This document shows, piece after piece, positions 29,961 through 38,889 of a DNA stretch of 64,000 nucleotides. Origin of the DNA: Nocardioides sp. Root190 (GTDB taxonomy: Bacteria > Actinomycetota > Actinomycetes > Propionibacteriales > Nocardioidaceae); assembly GCF_001428565.1 (NCBI RefSeq), contig NZ_LMIA01000013.1, forward strand, positions 288,446 to 352,445, given 5' to 3'. The notes under the pieces are model-generated. The model searched no databases, was not told the DNA's origin, and saw only the letters and a program-made list of their open reading frames with translations. How positions within the stretch are numbered: the first letter of the stretch is position 1; the number at the start of each line of letters is the position of its first letter. Both the position numbers and the translations under genes were made by a program.

Positions 29961-32285
29961 TCAGAACGTGTGGTCGAGGCCGTCGGTCGGCGACTCGGGG
30001 ACGGACGGGACGAACGACTTCGGCTGGAAGTGCAGCTGGTCGTTGAAGTTGATGGGGAACTCGGTCGGCATCTTCCCGGTGGCCCGCGCGTAGGCGCACG
30101 CGACCGCGGCCATGGATGCCGCGACGCCGGCCTCGCCGACACCACCGGGCTCCTTGCTCTCCGACTCCATCACCTCGCACCGGAACTCGAAGGGCGTGTT
30201 CCACTGCCGGGTGTAGGCCGAGTTGTCCCAGCTCGCCTCGAGGAAGTGACCGTCGATCAGGTGGTTGCTGTAGGTCAGCGCCTGCGCCATCCCGTCCGAG
30301 AAGCCACCCATCATCTGCGCCTCGATGCCGGTCGGGTTGATCACCACGCCCGCATCGATGACCACGGTGACGCGGGTGACCCGCGGTCCGGTCACGGCGT
30401 CGCGGACCTTGCGGTTCACGGTCGCGGGCCGGCAGTCGATCTCGACCAGCACGGCGGTGGCGCCCTTGTACTCCTTGTGGACAGCGATGCCCTGGGCCGT
30501 GCCCGCGGGCATCTCCTTGCCCCACTCCCCCAGCTCCGCCGCGCGCTCGAGCACCCGCTTGACCATCTTGTTCTTGAGGTGCGCGCGCCGGAAGGCGACC
30601 GGGTCCTTCTTCAGCCGGGCAGCGAGCTGGTCGACCATGAGCTCGTTGGCCGTGGCCACGTCGGGCGAGTAGATGTTGCGCACCGAGCTGGTGTTGAACC
30701 GCTCCGGGTCGAGATTGGTCTCGTTGAGCAGCTGGGTGATGACGCCGAAGTTGTACGGCAACTCCTGGGACAGCAGGAACACCGACTCCGAGAAGGCCAG
30801 GTTGCCGAGCCCGGTCGGCAACGCCGCGGCCTCGGCCGTCAGGCGCTCACCGAGACCGTGCGTGAAGTCGGTCGAGACACTGGTGTGCCGCTGCTCGAAC
30901 GAGATGATGCTGCCGAGCAGCGTCGTCGCCCTGATCCGGGAGGTGGCCATCGGGTGGACCCGCCCCTGACGGGGCTCGTCGGCCCGGTGCCACATCAGCT
31001 TCACCGGCGCCCCGAACGCCTTCGAGGCGCGGGCCGCTTCGACCGCGGCGTCGCTGAAGAGCTTGCGGCCGAAGGAACCGCCTCCCTGGACGACGTTGAC
31101 GGTGACCTTCGACTGGGGCAGGCCGATCGCCTTGGCGATCAGGCCCTGCGCGGTGATGGGCGACTTCAACCCACCCCATACCGTCGCGGAGTCGGCGCGT
31201 ACGTCGGCGACCGCACAGTTGGGCTCGAGGGCGGAGCCGCTGCGGAAGTGGAAGACGAACTCGCCGTCGAGGGAGGTCGCCCCGAGCTTCGGCACCAGCA
31301 GGGGCAGCTGTGCCCGGCGCAGCTCCTTGAGGACGTCGCCGGAGTTCTTGCCCGGGACGGTGCCGGCCTTCCAGTCCACGTCCATGGCGCGGACCGCGTC
31401 GATGCACTGCCCGAAGGTGCGCGCCCGCACGGCCACCCCGGTCGCGATGATCGCGACGTGGGTGACGCCCGGCATCGCCGCGACGGCTGCTTCATTGCGC
31501 ACCGCGCGGGCCGTGCCGTTGAGGTCCGGAGCCCGGCACACCATCGTGGGCAGCGCGTCGGGGACGTCGAGGTCCATCGCGAACTGCTTGCGTCCGGTGA
31601 CCGCGTCCAGGGCGTCGATGCGCTTGTGCGGCTTGCCGACCAGCGACCGCTCGGCGGCCTCCTTGAGCTCGACGGAGACCTTGCGTGAGGTGGGTGAGGC
31701 CGCGTCGCGGGCGGCTTCGGCGTAGGTCACGGAGGCGCCGCCGGGCCCGGTGATGACGCCCAGCTTCGCGACCAGGAAGGTGACCTGGGAGCCGAGCAGG
31801 ATCGCCGCGGCCTCGAGCAGCGACTTGCGGGCGACCGCCGCCGCCACCCGGATCGGCGTGTACAGCGACACCATCGAGTTCGAACCACCGGTGAGCTGGT
31901 TGAACAGCAGCTCCGGGCGCGCTGGCGCGAGCGTGACGTGCACCCGCTCGATCGGCAGGTCGAGCTCGTCGGCGATCAGCATCGCGACCGCGGTCGTGAT
32001 GCCCTGTCCGACCTCCATGCGGGGCAACGCGAAGTGCGCGTCACCGGCCTCGTCGATGGTGATCCCGACGAGCATCGAGGTCGGCAGCGCGCAGTGCGTC
32101 AGGAAGTCGTTGAGGTCGTAGAGCTCCGGCACCTGCGGCAGCGACGGGATCGGCAGCGCGTTCGCCGGTGCCGCCCCGTGCGTGAGGTCGGCGGCCACCA
32201 TGAGCGAGGTGCCCCCGACGACGTACCCGACGAACGAACGTCGGCTGAGCTGGGCGGCAGGCTGCTGCCGCGGATGTTTCCCCAT
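29961..32285 (-). CDS. Tat-exported molybdopterin-dependent oxidoreductase large subunit (IorB-like)
   Basis: A 774-residue large subunit of the aldehyde-oxidase/isoquinoline-oxidoreductase type. The N-terminus has a Tat signal: SRRSFVGYVVGG followed by a hydrophobic stretch and Ala-x-Ala. ALPRMEVGQGITTAVAMLIADELDL and QGGGSFGRKLFSDAAVEAA are molybdopterin-contact blocks, and KEPGGVGEAGVAASMAAVACAYA carries the catalytic Glu loop (GVGEAG). It likely hydroxylates a heterocycle or aldehyde outside the membrane together with the small subunit. Electron acceptor and substrate are unknown. Confidence 0.92.
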   Translation of the reverse strand: MGKHPRQQPAAQLSRRSFVGYVVGGTSLMVAADLTHGAAPANALPIPSLPQVPELYDLNDFLTHCALPTSMLVGITIDEAGDAHFALPRMEVGQGITTAVAMLIADELDLPIERVHVTLAPARPELLFNQLTGGSNSMVSLYTPIRVAAAVARKSLLEAAAILLGSQVTFLVAKLGVITGPGGASVTYAEAARDAASPTSRKVSVELKEAAERSLVGKPHKRIDALDAVTGRKQFAMDLDVPDALPTMVCRAPDLNGTARAVRNEAAVAAMPGVTHVAIIATGVAVRARTFGQCIDAVRAMDVDWKAGTVPGKNSGDVLKELRRAQLPLLVPKLGATSLDGEFVFHFRSGSALEPNCAVADVRADSATVWGGLKSPITAQGLIAKAIGLPQSKVTVNVVQGGGSFGRKLFSDAAVEAARASKAFGAPVKLMWHRADEPRQGRVHPMATSRIRATTLLGSIISFEQRHTSVSTDFTHGLGERLTAEAAALPTGLGNLAFSESVFLLSQELPYNFGVITQLLNETNLDPERFNTSSVRNIYSPDVATANELMVDQLAARLKKDPVAFRRAHLKNKMVKRVLERAAELGEWGKEMPAGTAQGIAVHKEYKGATAVLVEIDCRPATVNRKVRDAVTGPRVTRVTVVIDAGVVINPTGIEAQMMGGFSDGMAQALTYSNHLIDGHFLEASWDNSAYTRQWNTPFEFRCEVMESESKEPGGVGEAGVAASMAAVACAYARATGKMPTEFPINFNDQLHFQPKSFVPSVPESPTDGLDHTF

Positions 32286-32430
32286 GTCGACTCCCCCGAG
32301 TGTGATCGTCGTCTCGTCAGCATGGACCGCAAAGATTGGTCGAAGGTTGGTCCACCGGTCGGCGAGCGGCCTCAGGCTCAGGTGTCGTCCGATCCTGCCG
32401 ATGGGGAGGAGACACCGCCGTCGAGCCGAA

Positions 32431-33873
32431 GTGGAGAGGACCGTGGCCGGAGCAGCCGTGCGGGCAGCGTGGCCCGCACTCGGCTTCGGGATCGCCTACG
32501 CCGCGGCGATCCTGGTCGGCCGCGCGACCCGGGTCGAGGGCAGCGAGGTCTCGTTGATCTGGCCGGCAGCGGCAGTGGCAGTGCTGTGGGGCATCCACGC
32601 CGTCGCACTCCCCGCGCGCCTCGCCGCCGTCCACTGGGGCCTGCTCGCGACGCTCACCTGCACCGTCAGCCTGGCGACGGGGGCCACGGCCGAGATGGCC
32701 GTGTGGTTCGTCGCCGTCAACCTCGCCCTCGCTGCCATCCCCGCCGTCCTGCTGCGGCACGGCGAGCGACCGGTCCTGCTGCGGGACCCGACCGACCTCG
32801 GGCGCCTGGCCGTCGCGGTCGGTGCCGGCACGGCGGTCTCGGCGACGCTCGCCACCGCGTTCTTCGCCACCCAGACCCACGAGGGGCTGGCCCACACCTT
32901 CGCGCTGTTCGCCGTGCGCAACGGCGTCACCGCCCTGGCCGGGGTCGCCCTGGTGCTGCGGGTCCGGGACGCGCAGTGGCGGATCCCCCGACCCTCGCGC
33001 GACCGGATCGTCGAGACGGTCGGGCTGGTGGTCGTCGCGACGGTCGTCTTCGGCCGGGTGTTCTGGTTCAACCCCGGCCTACCGACGTCCTTCGCGGTGA
33101 TGCTGCCGGCGCTGTGGATCTCCCTGCGCTACTCGACCACGACGAGCACGAGCTTCCTGGCCGCGTCCGGGGTCTCGATCGTGTGGGCCACGCTGCTCGA
33201 CCGGGGCGCCCTGCGCGGCATCGCACCCCAGGAGCAGGCGCTGCTCGCGCAGGGCATGGTCGGCTGCCTGGTCGTCGTGGTGCTGACCCTGGCGCTGTTC
33301 CGGGACTCCCGCAACGAGCTGATCTCCCAGCTGCGCCACCTCGCGCTGCACGACCCGCTCACCCAGCTCGCGAACCGGACCCTGCTCACGGACCGGCTCG
33401 ACGACGCCCTCGCGCGCAGCCGCCCCGGCACCGTCGGGGTGGTGCTGCTCGACCTCGACGGCTTCAAGCGGGTCAACGACGCGTGGGGCCACGGCGAGGG
33501 CGACCTCCTGCTCGTCGAGATCGCCCGACGCCTCCACGAGACCGTGCGCGCCGGCGACACCGTGGCCCGGCTCGGCGGGGACGAGTTCGTCGTCGTGTGC
33601 ACCCGCCTGCACGACGCCGAGGAGTTGCACACGCTGGCCGAGCGGATCCGGGAGCGCGTCGGCGAGGCCTACGGCCAGGCGTCCGACGCGCCGTACGACC
33701 GGATCACGGCGAGCGTCGGCATCGCCATCTCGGAGGCTGACTGCACCTCGCGGAGCCTGCTGAGCCGCGCCGATCACTCGATGTACGACGCCAAGCGGGC
33801 CGGTCGCAACCGGACCTCTCCCCTCACCCCGGGGACCGTGGTCACAGGCCCGGCAGCACCGTCTGCACGATGA
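32431..33873 (+). CDS. Membrane diguanylate cyclase (MASE1-like + GGDEF)
   Basis: A roughly 480-residue protein with 8 or so hydrophobic segments in its first 280 residues, a MASE1-like sensor with SLIWPAAAVAVLWG near the start, then a GGDEF domain: LRHLALHDPLTQLANRTLLTDRL, GVVLLDLDGFKRVNDAWGHGEGD and the intact signature VARLGGDEFVVVC. The C-terminal YDAKRAGRN closes the fold. It would make c-di-GMP in response to an unknown membrane signal. The start is uncertain: GTG at 32431 or 32443, while the longer frame to 32182 overlaps the divergent oxidoreductase gene with no membrane-protein features. Confidence 0.85.
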   Translation: MERTVAGAAVRAAWPALGFGIAYAAAILVGRATRVEGSEVSLIWPAAAVAVLWGIHAVALPARLAAVHWGLLATLTCTVSLATGATAEMAVWFVAVNLALAAIPAVLLRHGERPVLLRDPTDLGRLAVAVGAGTAVSATLATAFFATQTHEGLAHTFALFAVRNGVTALAGVALVLRVRDAQWRIPRPSRDRIVETVGLVVVATVVFGRVFWFNPGLPTSFAVMLPALWISLRYSTTTSTSFLAASGVSIVWATLLDRGALRGIAPQEQALLAQGMVGCLVVVVLTLALFRDSRNELISQLRHLALHDPLTQLANRTLLTDRLDDALARSRPGTVGVVLLDLDGFKRVNDAWGHGEGDLLLVEIARRLHETVRAGDTVARLGGDEFVVVCTRLHDAEELHTLAERIRERVGEAYGQASDAPYDRITASVGIAISEADCTSRSLLSRADHSMYDAKRAGRNRTSPLTPGTVVTGPAAPSAR

Positions 33874-34441
33874 CGAGGAGGGACTCGCGCAGCAGCAGGT
33901 GCGCCTGCTCCCGGGTCAGGGTCTGCTCCCGGGACCACTCGCGGATCGCGCCGCGCGCCATCTCGCCGAAGACCCTGATCGCCGCACGCTGCGCCGGGTC
34001 GCCGGGCTCGCCGCCGACCATCTCGAGCACCCGTCCGGCCGCGAGGTCGTGGGCGCTGTCGAGGATCTCGCGCATCTCGGCGTCCTCCCCCACGCCCTCG
34101 GCCGCCCGGACGGTCAGGTAGGTCGCCCGCTCCGGCGTGATCGAGGCCAGGAACCAGTGCACGGCGGCATCGACCCGCTCGTCGAGCGTCCCGGTCGGCA
34201 GCGCGACGTCCTCGAGCGTCGGGAGCAGCGCCGCTCGACGCACGACCTCGAGGTAGAGGGCGCGCTTGTCACCGAAGTAGTGGTTGAGCAGCCCGCGGGC
34301 CACCCCTGCCTCCCGCGCCAGCTCGGTGGTGGAGACGTCGACATAGGAACGATCGGCGAAGAGACGCTCCGCGGCGAGCAGGATCTGCTCCCTGCGCTCG
34401 TCCGGCGACAGGCGCTGGCGGCGTACGGCTGCTGAGGTCAT
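33842..34441 (-). CDS. TetR-family transcriptional regulator
   Basis: A 199-residue regulator. ERREQILLAAERLFADRSYVDVSTTELAREAGVARGLLNHYFGDKRALYLEVV is the full N-terminal TetR helix-turn-helix. The C-terminal ligand domain is typical in size. The divergent intergenic region has a perfect palindrome (34457-34471) suited to its binding. Likely target: the MpaB-like oxygenase and acyl-CoA dehydrogenase genes. It converges with the diguanylate cyclase gene, overlapping its last 32 bases. Confidence 0.9.
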   Translation of the reverse strand: MTSAAVRRQRLSPDERREQILLAAERLFADRSYVDVSTTELAREAGVARGLLNHYFGDKRALYLEVVRRAALLPTLEDVALPTGTLDERVDAAVHWFLASITPERATYLTVRAAEGVGEDAEMREILDSAHDLAAGRVLEMVGGEPGDPAQRAAIRVFGEMARGAIREWSREQTLTREQAHLLLRESLLVIVQTVLPGL

Positions 34442-34456
34442 GGGACCAACCTACTA

Positions 34457-34471
34457 TTGGCAGGCTGCCAA
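34457..34471. promoter_or_regulatory. TetR operator palindrome
   Basis: TTGGCAG-G-CTGCCAA is a perfect inverted repeat with a one-base centre. It lies 15 bases before the TetR gene start and 21 bases before the MpaB-like gene start, so one bound dimer could control both. Confidence 0.72.
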
Positions 34472-34492
34472 CAACAGACTAGCCTTGCTCCC

Positions 34493-35356
34493 GTGAGCAC
34501 CAGAGTCGACGCCAACACCCCCCGCAAGGTGCGCGACGTACCCGTCCCCGACGGGTTCGACATGCGCAACCACGTCTCCGGCATCGGCGCGCACCTCGCC
34601 GGCCCCGCGAACGTCATCATGCAGCTGAGCTGGCCCGGGGTCGGGTACGGCGTGATGAACAGCCGCGTGCACGACGGCGCCGCCACCAAGCGGCCCTTCA
34701 AGCGTGGCCGGACGACCTTCACCTACCTCGCCGTCGCGCTCCTCGGCGAGGACGCGGACCGCACCGCCTTCCGCAAGGAGGTCAACCGCCAGCACGCGCA
34801 GGTCTACTCGCGCCCGGGCGAGAAGGTCGAGTACCGCGCGATGGACCCGCGCCTGCAGACCTGGGTCGCCGCCTGCCTCTACTACGGCACCATCGACATG
34901 ATCGAGAAGATGCACGGCCCGCTCCCGCAGGCCGAGGCCGAGGGCCTGTACGCCCACTGCGCGCGCTTCGGCACCACCCTGCAGATGCCCGCGGAGGCCT
35001 GGCCTGCCGACCTCGCGGCGTTCGACCGCTACTGGGAGGACTCGCTCGCCGAGGTCGACATCGACCCCGAGGTGGCGGCGTACCTCATGCGGTTGACGAC
35101 CCTGCAGAACTTCCCGGCCCCGTTCCGGGTGCTCGCGCCGTTCCTGGTCTTCGTGACCACGGGCTTCCTCCCGCCGGTGTTCCGCGACGCGATGGGCCTG
35201 TCCTGGACCCGGCGCCAGCAGCGCCGCTTCGACCGGATGATGCGCGTGGCCGGTGCCGTCGAGCGGCGGCTTCCCCGGGTGCTGCGCGCCTTCCCGTTCA
35301 ACCTCTGGCTCGGCGACATGCGGCTGCGCCGCCGCCTCGGCCGCCCCCTCGTCTGA
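34493..35356 (+). CDS. Oxygenase MpaB-family (DUF2236) protein
   Basis: A 287-residue protein of the MpaB/latex-clearing-protein-like (DUF2236) family. HLAGPANVIMQLSWPGVGYGVMNS is the opening helix pair, RTTFTYLAVALLGEDADRTAFRKEVNRQHAQVYS the central block with His residues expected to bind haem, and WVAACLYYGTIDMIEKMHGPLP the next. Family members act as haem oxygenases or peroxygenases on lipids and isoprenoids. The GTG at 34493 is preferred since the frame upstream runs through the TetR operator. It is followed in 15 bp by an acyl-CoA dehydrogenase gene in one operon. Confidence 0.8.
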   Translation: MSTRVDANTPRKVRDVPVPDGFDMRNHVSGIGAHLAGPANVIMQLSWPGVGYGVMNSRVHDGAATKRPFKRGRTTFTYLAVALLGEDADRTAFRKEVNRQHAQVYSRPGEKVEYRAMDPRLQTWVAACLYYGTIDMIEKMHGPLPQAEAEGLYAHCARFGTTLQMPAEAWPADLAAFDRYWEDSLAEVDIDPEVAAYLMRLTTLQNFPAPFRVLAPFLVFVTTGFLPPVFRDAMGLSWTRRQQRRFDRMMRVAGAVERRLPRVLRAFPFNLWLGDMRLRRRLGRPLV

Positions 35357-35371
35357 CCCAAGGAGAACCCC

Positions 35372-36562
35372 ATGGACTTCGACCTTCCCGAGAGCGCCCT
35401 CGCCGTCCGCGAGGGTGTCGCCGCCGTCGCGGCGAAGTACGACCACGCCTACTGGTCGCGCTGCGAGGAGGAGCACCGCTTCCCGCGCGAGGTGTTCGAC
35501 GACCTCGGCGCCGGTGGCTGGTTCGGGTTGTGCGTCCCCGAGGAGTACGGCGGCGGTGGGCAGGGCCTGCTCGAGCTCGCCGTCGCGAACATGACGCTGT
35601 GCGCGTCCGGTGGCGTGGCCGGGACGTTCTTCTACGTCACTACTCCGGGCTTCGGCGCGATGACGCTGACCCGCCACGGCACCGAGGCGCAGAAGCAGGC
35701 CATCCTCCCCGGCCTGGCTGAGGGCACCGTCCAGTTCTGTCTCGCCCTGACCGAGCCGGACGCCGGGAGCAACGCGATCGAGATCAAGACGGCTGCGCGC
35801 CGCGACGGTGACGAGTTCGTGATCAAGGGCCAGAAGGTCTGGATCTCCAACGTCGAGAACGCCGACTGGATGGTCGCGGTCACCCGCACGATCCCGGCGA
35901 GCGAGACCAAGGAGCGCGGGCTCCCCCGCACGGCCGGCTTCACGCTCTTCCTCGTCGACGTGAAGGAGGCCCTCGCTGCGGGCACGCTGTCCTACACGCC
36001 GATCCCCAAGATGGGCAGCAACATCCTGCACTCCAGCCAGGTGTTCTTCGACGACGTCCGGGTGCCCGCCAGCAACGTCATCGGCGAGGTCGACGCCGGC
36101 TTCGGCGTGCTGTGGGACGTGCTCAACCCGGAGCGCATCCTGGCCGCGTCCGGCGGCATCGGTACGGCCGACGCGGCCCTCAGGATCGCCTGCGACTACG
36201 CCCGGGAGCGGGAGGTGTTCGGCCGCCCCATCGGCGCCAACCAGGGCCTGCAGTTCCCCCTCGCCCAGCTCAAGGCGAAGACCGAGCTCGGCCGCCTGAT
36301 GACCTATCACGCCGCCTGGCTCTTCGACCAGGGCCGCCCGTGCGGCAACGAGGCCAACGTCGCCAAGCTCACCGGCGCCCAGGTCGGCTGGGAGGCCGCG
36401 AACCAGGCCTTCCAGACGCTCGGCGGCATGGCCTACTCCAAGGAGTACCCCGTCGAGCGGATCTTCCGCGACGCCCGGATCGCCAAGAACATCCCGGTTG
36501 CCGAAGAGCTCGTCCTGGCCCACATCGGCACCCAGATGCTCGGCCTGCCCAAGAGCTACTGA
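35372..36562 (+). CDS. Acyl-CoA dehydrogenase (~400 aa)
   Basis: A 396-residue classical acyl-CoA dehydrogenase. FCLALTEPDAGSNAIEIKTAARRDGDEFVIKGQKVWISN is the FAD/substrate block, GVLWDVLNPERILAASGGIGTADAALRIACDYARERE the central helix, and FQTLGGMAYSKEYPVERIFRDARIAKNIPVAEELVLAHIG the C-terminal FAD helices. It oxidises acyl-CoA using ETF. An AAGGAGAA ribosome binding site precedes the ATG. It probably works after or alongside the MpaB-type oxygenase in breaking down a lipid or isoprenoid under TetR control. Confidence 0.92.
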   Translation: MDFDLPESALAVREGVAAVAAKYDHAYWSRCEEEHRFPREVFDDLGAGGWFGLCVPEEYGGGGQGLLELAVANMTLCASGGVAGTFFYVTTPGFGAMTLTRHGTEAQKQAILPGLAEGTVQFCLALTEPDAGSNAIEIKTAARRDGDEFVIKGQKVWISNVENADWMVAVTRTIPASETKERGLPRTAGFTLFLVDVKEALAAGTLSYTPIPKMGSNILHSSQVFFDDVRVPASNVIGEVDAGFGVLWDVLNPERILAASGGIGTADAALRIACDYAREREVFGRPIGANQGLQFPLAQLKAKTELGRLMTYHAAWLFDQGRPCGNEANVAKLTGAQVGWEAANQAFQTLGGMAYSKEYPVERIFRDARIAKNIPVAEELVLAHIGTQMLGLPKSY

Positions 36563-36563
36563 C

Positions 36564-38666
36564 CTACGCGCCCCGGGCGCCGAGTCCCCGGGCCACCAGC
36601 ACGACCTGGCTCGGCGTCACCCCGGGGCTGTAGCGGTAGCCCTGCACCTCGTCGCAGACGCGCGTGCGCAGGTACCTCTCCTGGACCTCGGTCTCCACGC
36701 CCTCGGCGACCACGGTCATGCCGAGCGCGTGCGCCATCACGATGATCGCGTCGACGATCGCTGCGTTGGAGTCCTCGTCGGTGATCGCCTGCACGAAGGA
36801 CCGGTCGATCTTGATCTTGTCGATCGGGAAACGGGTCAGGTAGGCGAGGCTGCTGTAGCCGCGACCGAAGTCGTCGACCACGATCCGCACGCCGCGTGAC
36901 CGCAGCGTCTCCAGCATCGCGACGACGTCCCCGTTGTCCTCGATCAGGATCCCCTCGGTGAGCTCGACCTCGAGCTGCCAGGGCTCCAGTCCGGCGTCCT
37001 CGATCGCGGTCAGGATCTCCTCGAGCCAGGCCTCTCCGCGCAGCTGGCGGGGGGACACGTTGACCGCCAACCGGAGCGGATGGCCGATCTCGGCCTGCAT
37101 CGCCGCGAGGTCGGCGCAGGCGGTCCGCAGCACCCAGCCACCGAGCCGGGCGATCATGCCACCGTCCTCGGCCACCGGGATGAACCGGTCCGGCGGCACG
37201 GCACCCAGCAGCGGGCTGGTCCAGCGGGCCAGCGCCTCGACCCCGACCATCCGACCCGTGCTCATGTCCACCTGGGGCTGGTAGACGACGCCCAGCTCCC
37301 CGAGCTCGATCGCCTGACGCAGTGCGGCGGACAGCGAGAGCTTGTCGTCGTTCTCGTCCAGCATCCGGTGCTCGAACCACTTCACGCCGTCACGTCCGGC
37401 GCCCTTGGCCTGGTACATCGCGATGTCGGCGTGCTTGAGCAGGGTCACCGGGTCGTCGCCGTCGGCCGGGTAGACGGTGGCGCCGATGCTCGCCGTGACG
37501 GCCAGCTCGTAGCCGTGCACGACGACGGGTGCCAGCACGACCTCGAGCAGCTGGTTGATCCGCTTCTCCAGGTCGGCACCCGGGTCGAGGTCGTCGAGGA
37601 CGACCACGAACTCGTCCCCACCGAGACGCGCGACGACGTCACCGCGACGGACCCAGGCGAGCAGTCGTTCCGCGATCACGACCAGCAGCTCGTCACCGAT
37701 GTGGTGGCCGAGCGAGTCGTTGATCCGCTTGAAGTGGTCGAGGTCGATGAGCAGGAGCGCGACGTGGCGCTTGGTGCGGTCGACGACGTCGAAGGACCGG
37801 TCCAGGTGACGCAGGAGCAGGGTCCGGTTCGCGAGGTTGGTCAGCCCGTCGTGCGTGGCCAGGTGCTCGGCCCGCTCGCGGGCCTCGATCCGGTTGGTGA
37901 TGTCGTAGGCGACGACGATGAACCCCTCGTCGCCGTTCTCCGGACCGATCGGCACGACGGCCTCGTTGACCGGCACCTCGGAACCGTCGCGGTGCCGGTA
38001 GGTCCACTCGGCCTCGTCGCCACCGACCCTGCTGAGCGCGGGCGTGCCGTCGGCGTACCGCGCGCGTTCCACCGCGTCGATCTCGGTCAGCCAGCGCCCG
38101 ACCAGCTCGGGCTGGGAGTAGCCGAGCAGCGCCTCGGCCGCGGGGTTGGCCGCGACGATCCGCCCCTGGCTGTCGGTCGCGATGATGCAGAAGGGAATGG
38201 TGTCGATCATCGAACGCCGGAGCTGGTCCTCGCGGGCGACGGCGTCGGCCTCCTGGCCGCGCAGCCGCTCGGTCACGTCGATGACGGAGGCCAGGACGAA
38301 GCGCCGGCCTCCGATCGTGATCGGGTTGAGCCCGATCTCGACGCGCATCTCGGACCCGTCCTTGCGCAGTCCGTAGAGCTCGCGCCCCAGTCCCATGCCG
38401 CGGCGCGAGGGGTGGGCGACGTACGCCGACCGCTCGGTGTCGTGGTGGCGGCGGAATCGGGCGGGGACGAGGTCCTCGACCGTCAGGTCCAACAGCTCGT
38501 CACGGGTGTAGCCGAACGACTGCTCCGCCTCGCTGTTGACCAGCACGATGCGCCCGTTGCCGTCGACGAGGAGCATCGCGCTGGGCGACGCCTCGATGAT
38601 GAGGCGCAGCGCGTCGTCTCCTGCTGCCGCTGTGGGTTCCACGGCGGGCTCCGCTCGCGCGCTCAT
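36564..38666 (-). CDS. PAS-PAS-GGDEF-EAL c-di-GMP signalling protein
   Basis: A 700-residue protein. Residues about 18-130 and 150-270 are PAS domains (LIIEASPSAMLLVDGNGRIV and MIDTIPFCIIATDSQGRIVAAN). A GGDEF domain follows with the intact VARLGGDEFVVVL motif, then an EAL domain with VGVEALARWTSP, IVVDDFGRGYSSLAYL and DKIKIDRSFV, also intact. It could both make and break c-di-GMP. The ATG at 38666 has a GGAGGAG site; the longer frame upstream is basic and not domain-like. No membrane segment is seen. It is divergent from the glycosyltransferase gene. Confidence 0.93.
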   Translation of the reverse strand: MSARAEPAVEPTAAAGDDALRLIIEASPSAMLLVDGNGRIVLVNSEAEQSFGYTRDELLDLTVEDLVPARFRRHHDTERSAYVAHPSRRGMGLGRELYGLRKDGSEMRVEIGLNPITIGGRRFVLASVIDVTERLRGQEADAVAREDQLRRSMIDTIPFCIIATDSQGRIVAANPAAEALLGYSQPELVGRWLTEIDAVERARYADGTPALSRVGGDEAEWTYRHRDGSEVPVNEAVVPIGPENGDEGFIVVAYDITNRIEARERAEHLATHDGLTNLANRTLLLRHLDRSFDVVDRTKRHVALLLIDLDHFKRINDSLGHHIGDELLVVIAERLLAWVRRGDVVARLGGDEFVVVLDDLDPGADLEKRINQLLEVVLAPVVVHGYELAVTASIGATVYPADGDDPVTLLKHADIAMYQAKGAGRDGVKWFEHRMLDENDDKLSLSAALRQAIELGELGVVYQPQVDMSTGRMVGVEALARWTSPLLGAVPPDRFIPVAEDGGMIARLGGWVLRTACADLAAMQAEIGHPLRLAVNVSPRQLRGEAWLEEILTAIEDAGLEPWQLEVELTEGILIEDNGDVVAMLETLRSRGVRIVVDDFGRGYSSLAYLTRFPIDKIKIDRSFVQAITDEDSNAAIVDAIIVMAHALGMTVVAEGVETEVQERYLRTRVCDEVQGYRYSPGVTPSQVVLVARGLGARGA

Positions 38667-38783
38667 GGCTCCTCCGTCACACCCTGGGACCCCGCTCACG
38701 GCGGGCTGACCACCTCTTCGGCCAGTGGCCGACCGATCAGAGCGGTGTGGGACCTTCGTCCTTCGTCCACGCGTCTTTTCGGG

Positions 38784-38812
38784 TCCTTTCCTTCTTTTTC
38801 CTCTTCCTTCCC
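38784..38812 (+). other. Unbroken 29-base pyrimidine tract in the glycosyltransferase leader
   Basis: Between the two divergent genes lies a run of 29 pyrimidines with a stretch TTCTTTTTC, out of keeping with the high-GC context. It sits 78-106 bases before the glycosyltransferase ATG and would be in its mRNA leader if transcription begins upstream. A direct repeat (CCTTCGTCCTTCGTCC) precedes it. Function is unknown. Confidence 0.6.
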
Positions 38813-38867
38813 GACGTTCAGCAATGCGGCCGCGCTGCCGATGGTCCAGATGTCGGGGGGACACCCA

Positions 38868-38885
38868 GCTCCTCTCGGGAGGAGC
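38868..38885 (+). promoter_or_regulatory. Hairpin that pairs the ribosome binding site of the glycosyltransferase gene
   Basis: GCTCCTC-TCGG-GAGGAGC is a perfect 7-bp stem with a four-base loop. Its right arm contains the GGGAGGAG ribosome binding site, whose ATG is at 38890. When the stem forms, translation start would be blocked. Confidence 0.6.
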
Positions 38886-38889
38886 GAGC

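Noticed and set aside
29064..31688. Very long open frame on the + strand (874 codons) opposite the SDR and molybdenum-enzyme genes
   Set aside because: It is antisense to two genes with full domain motifs. Its translation is Arg/Asp/Gly/Val-rich with no domain; long shadow frames are common in high-GC DNA.
34454..36523. 689-codon minus-strand frame opposite the MpaB and acyl-CoA dehydrogenase genes
   Set aside because: Antisense to two well-supported proteins; Glu/Gly/Val/Arg-rich with no motif.
38667..38889. c-di-GMP (GEMM) riboswitch before the glycosyltransferase
   Set aside because: The conserved core and tetraloop-receptor bases of GEMM RNAs were not found, despite the c-di-GMP neighbourhood.
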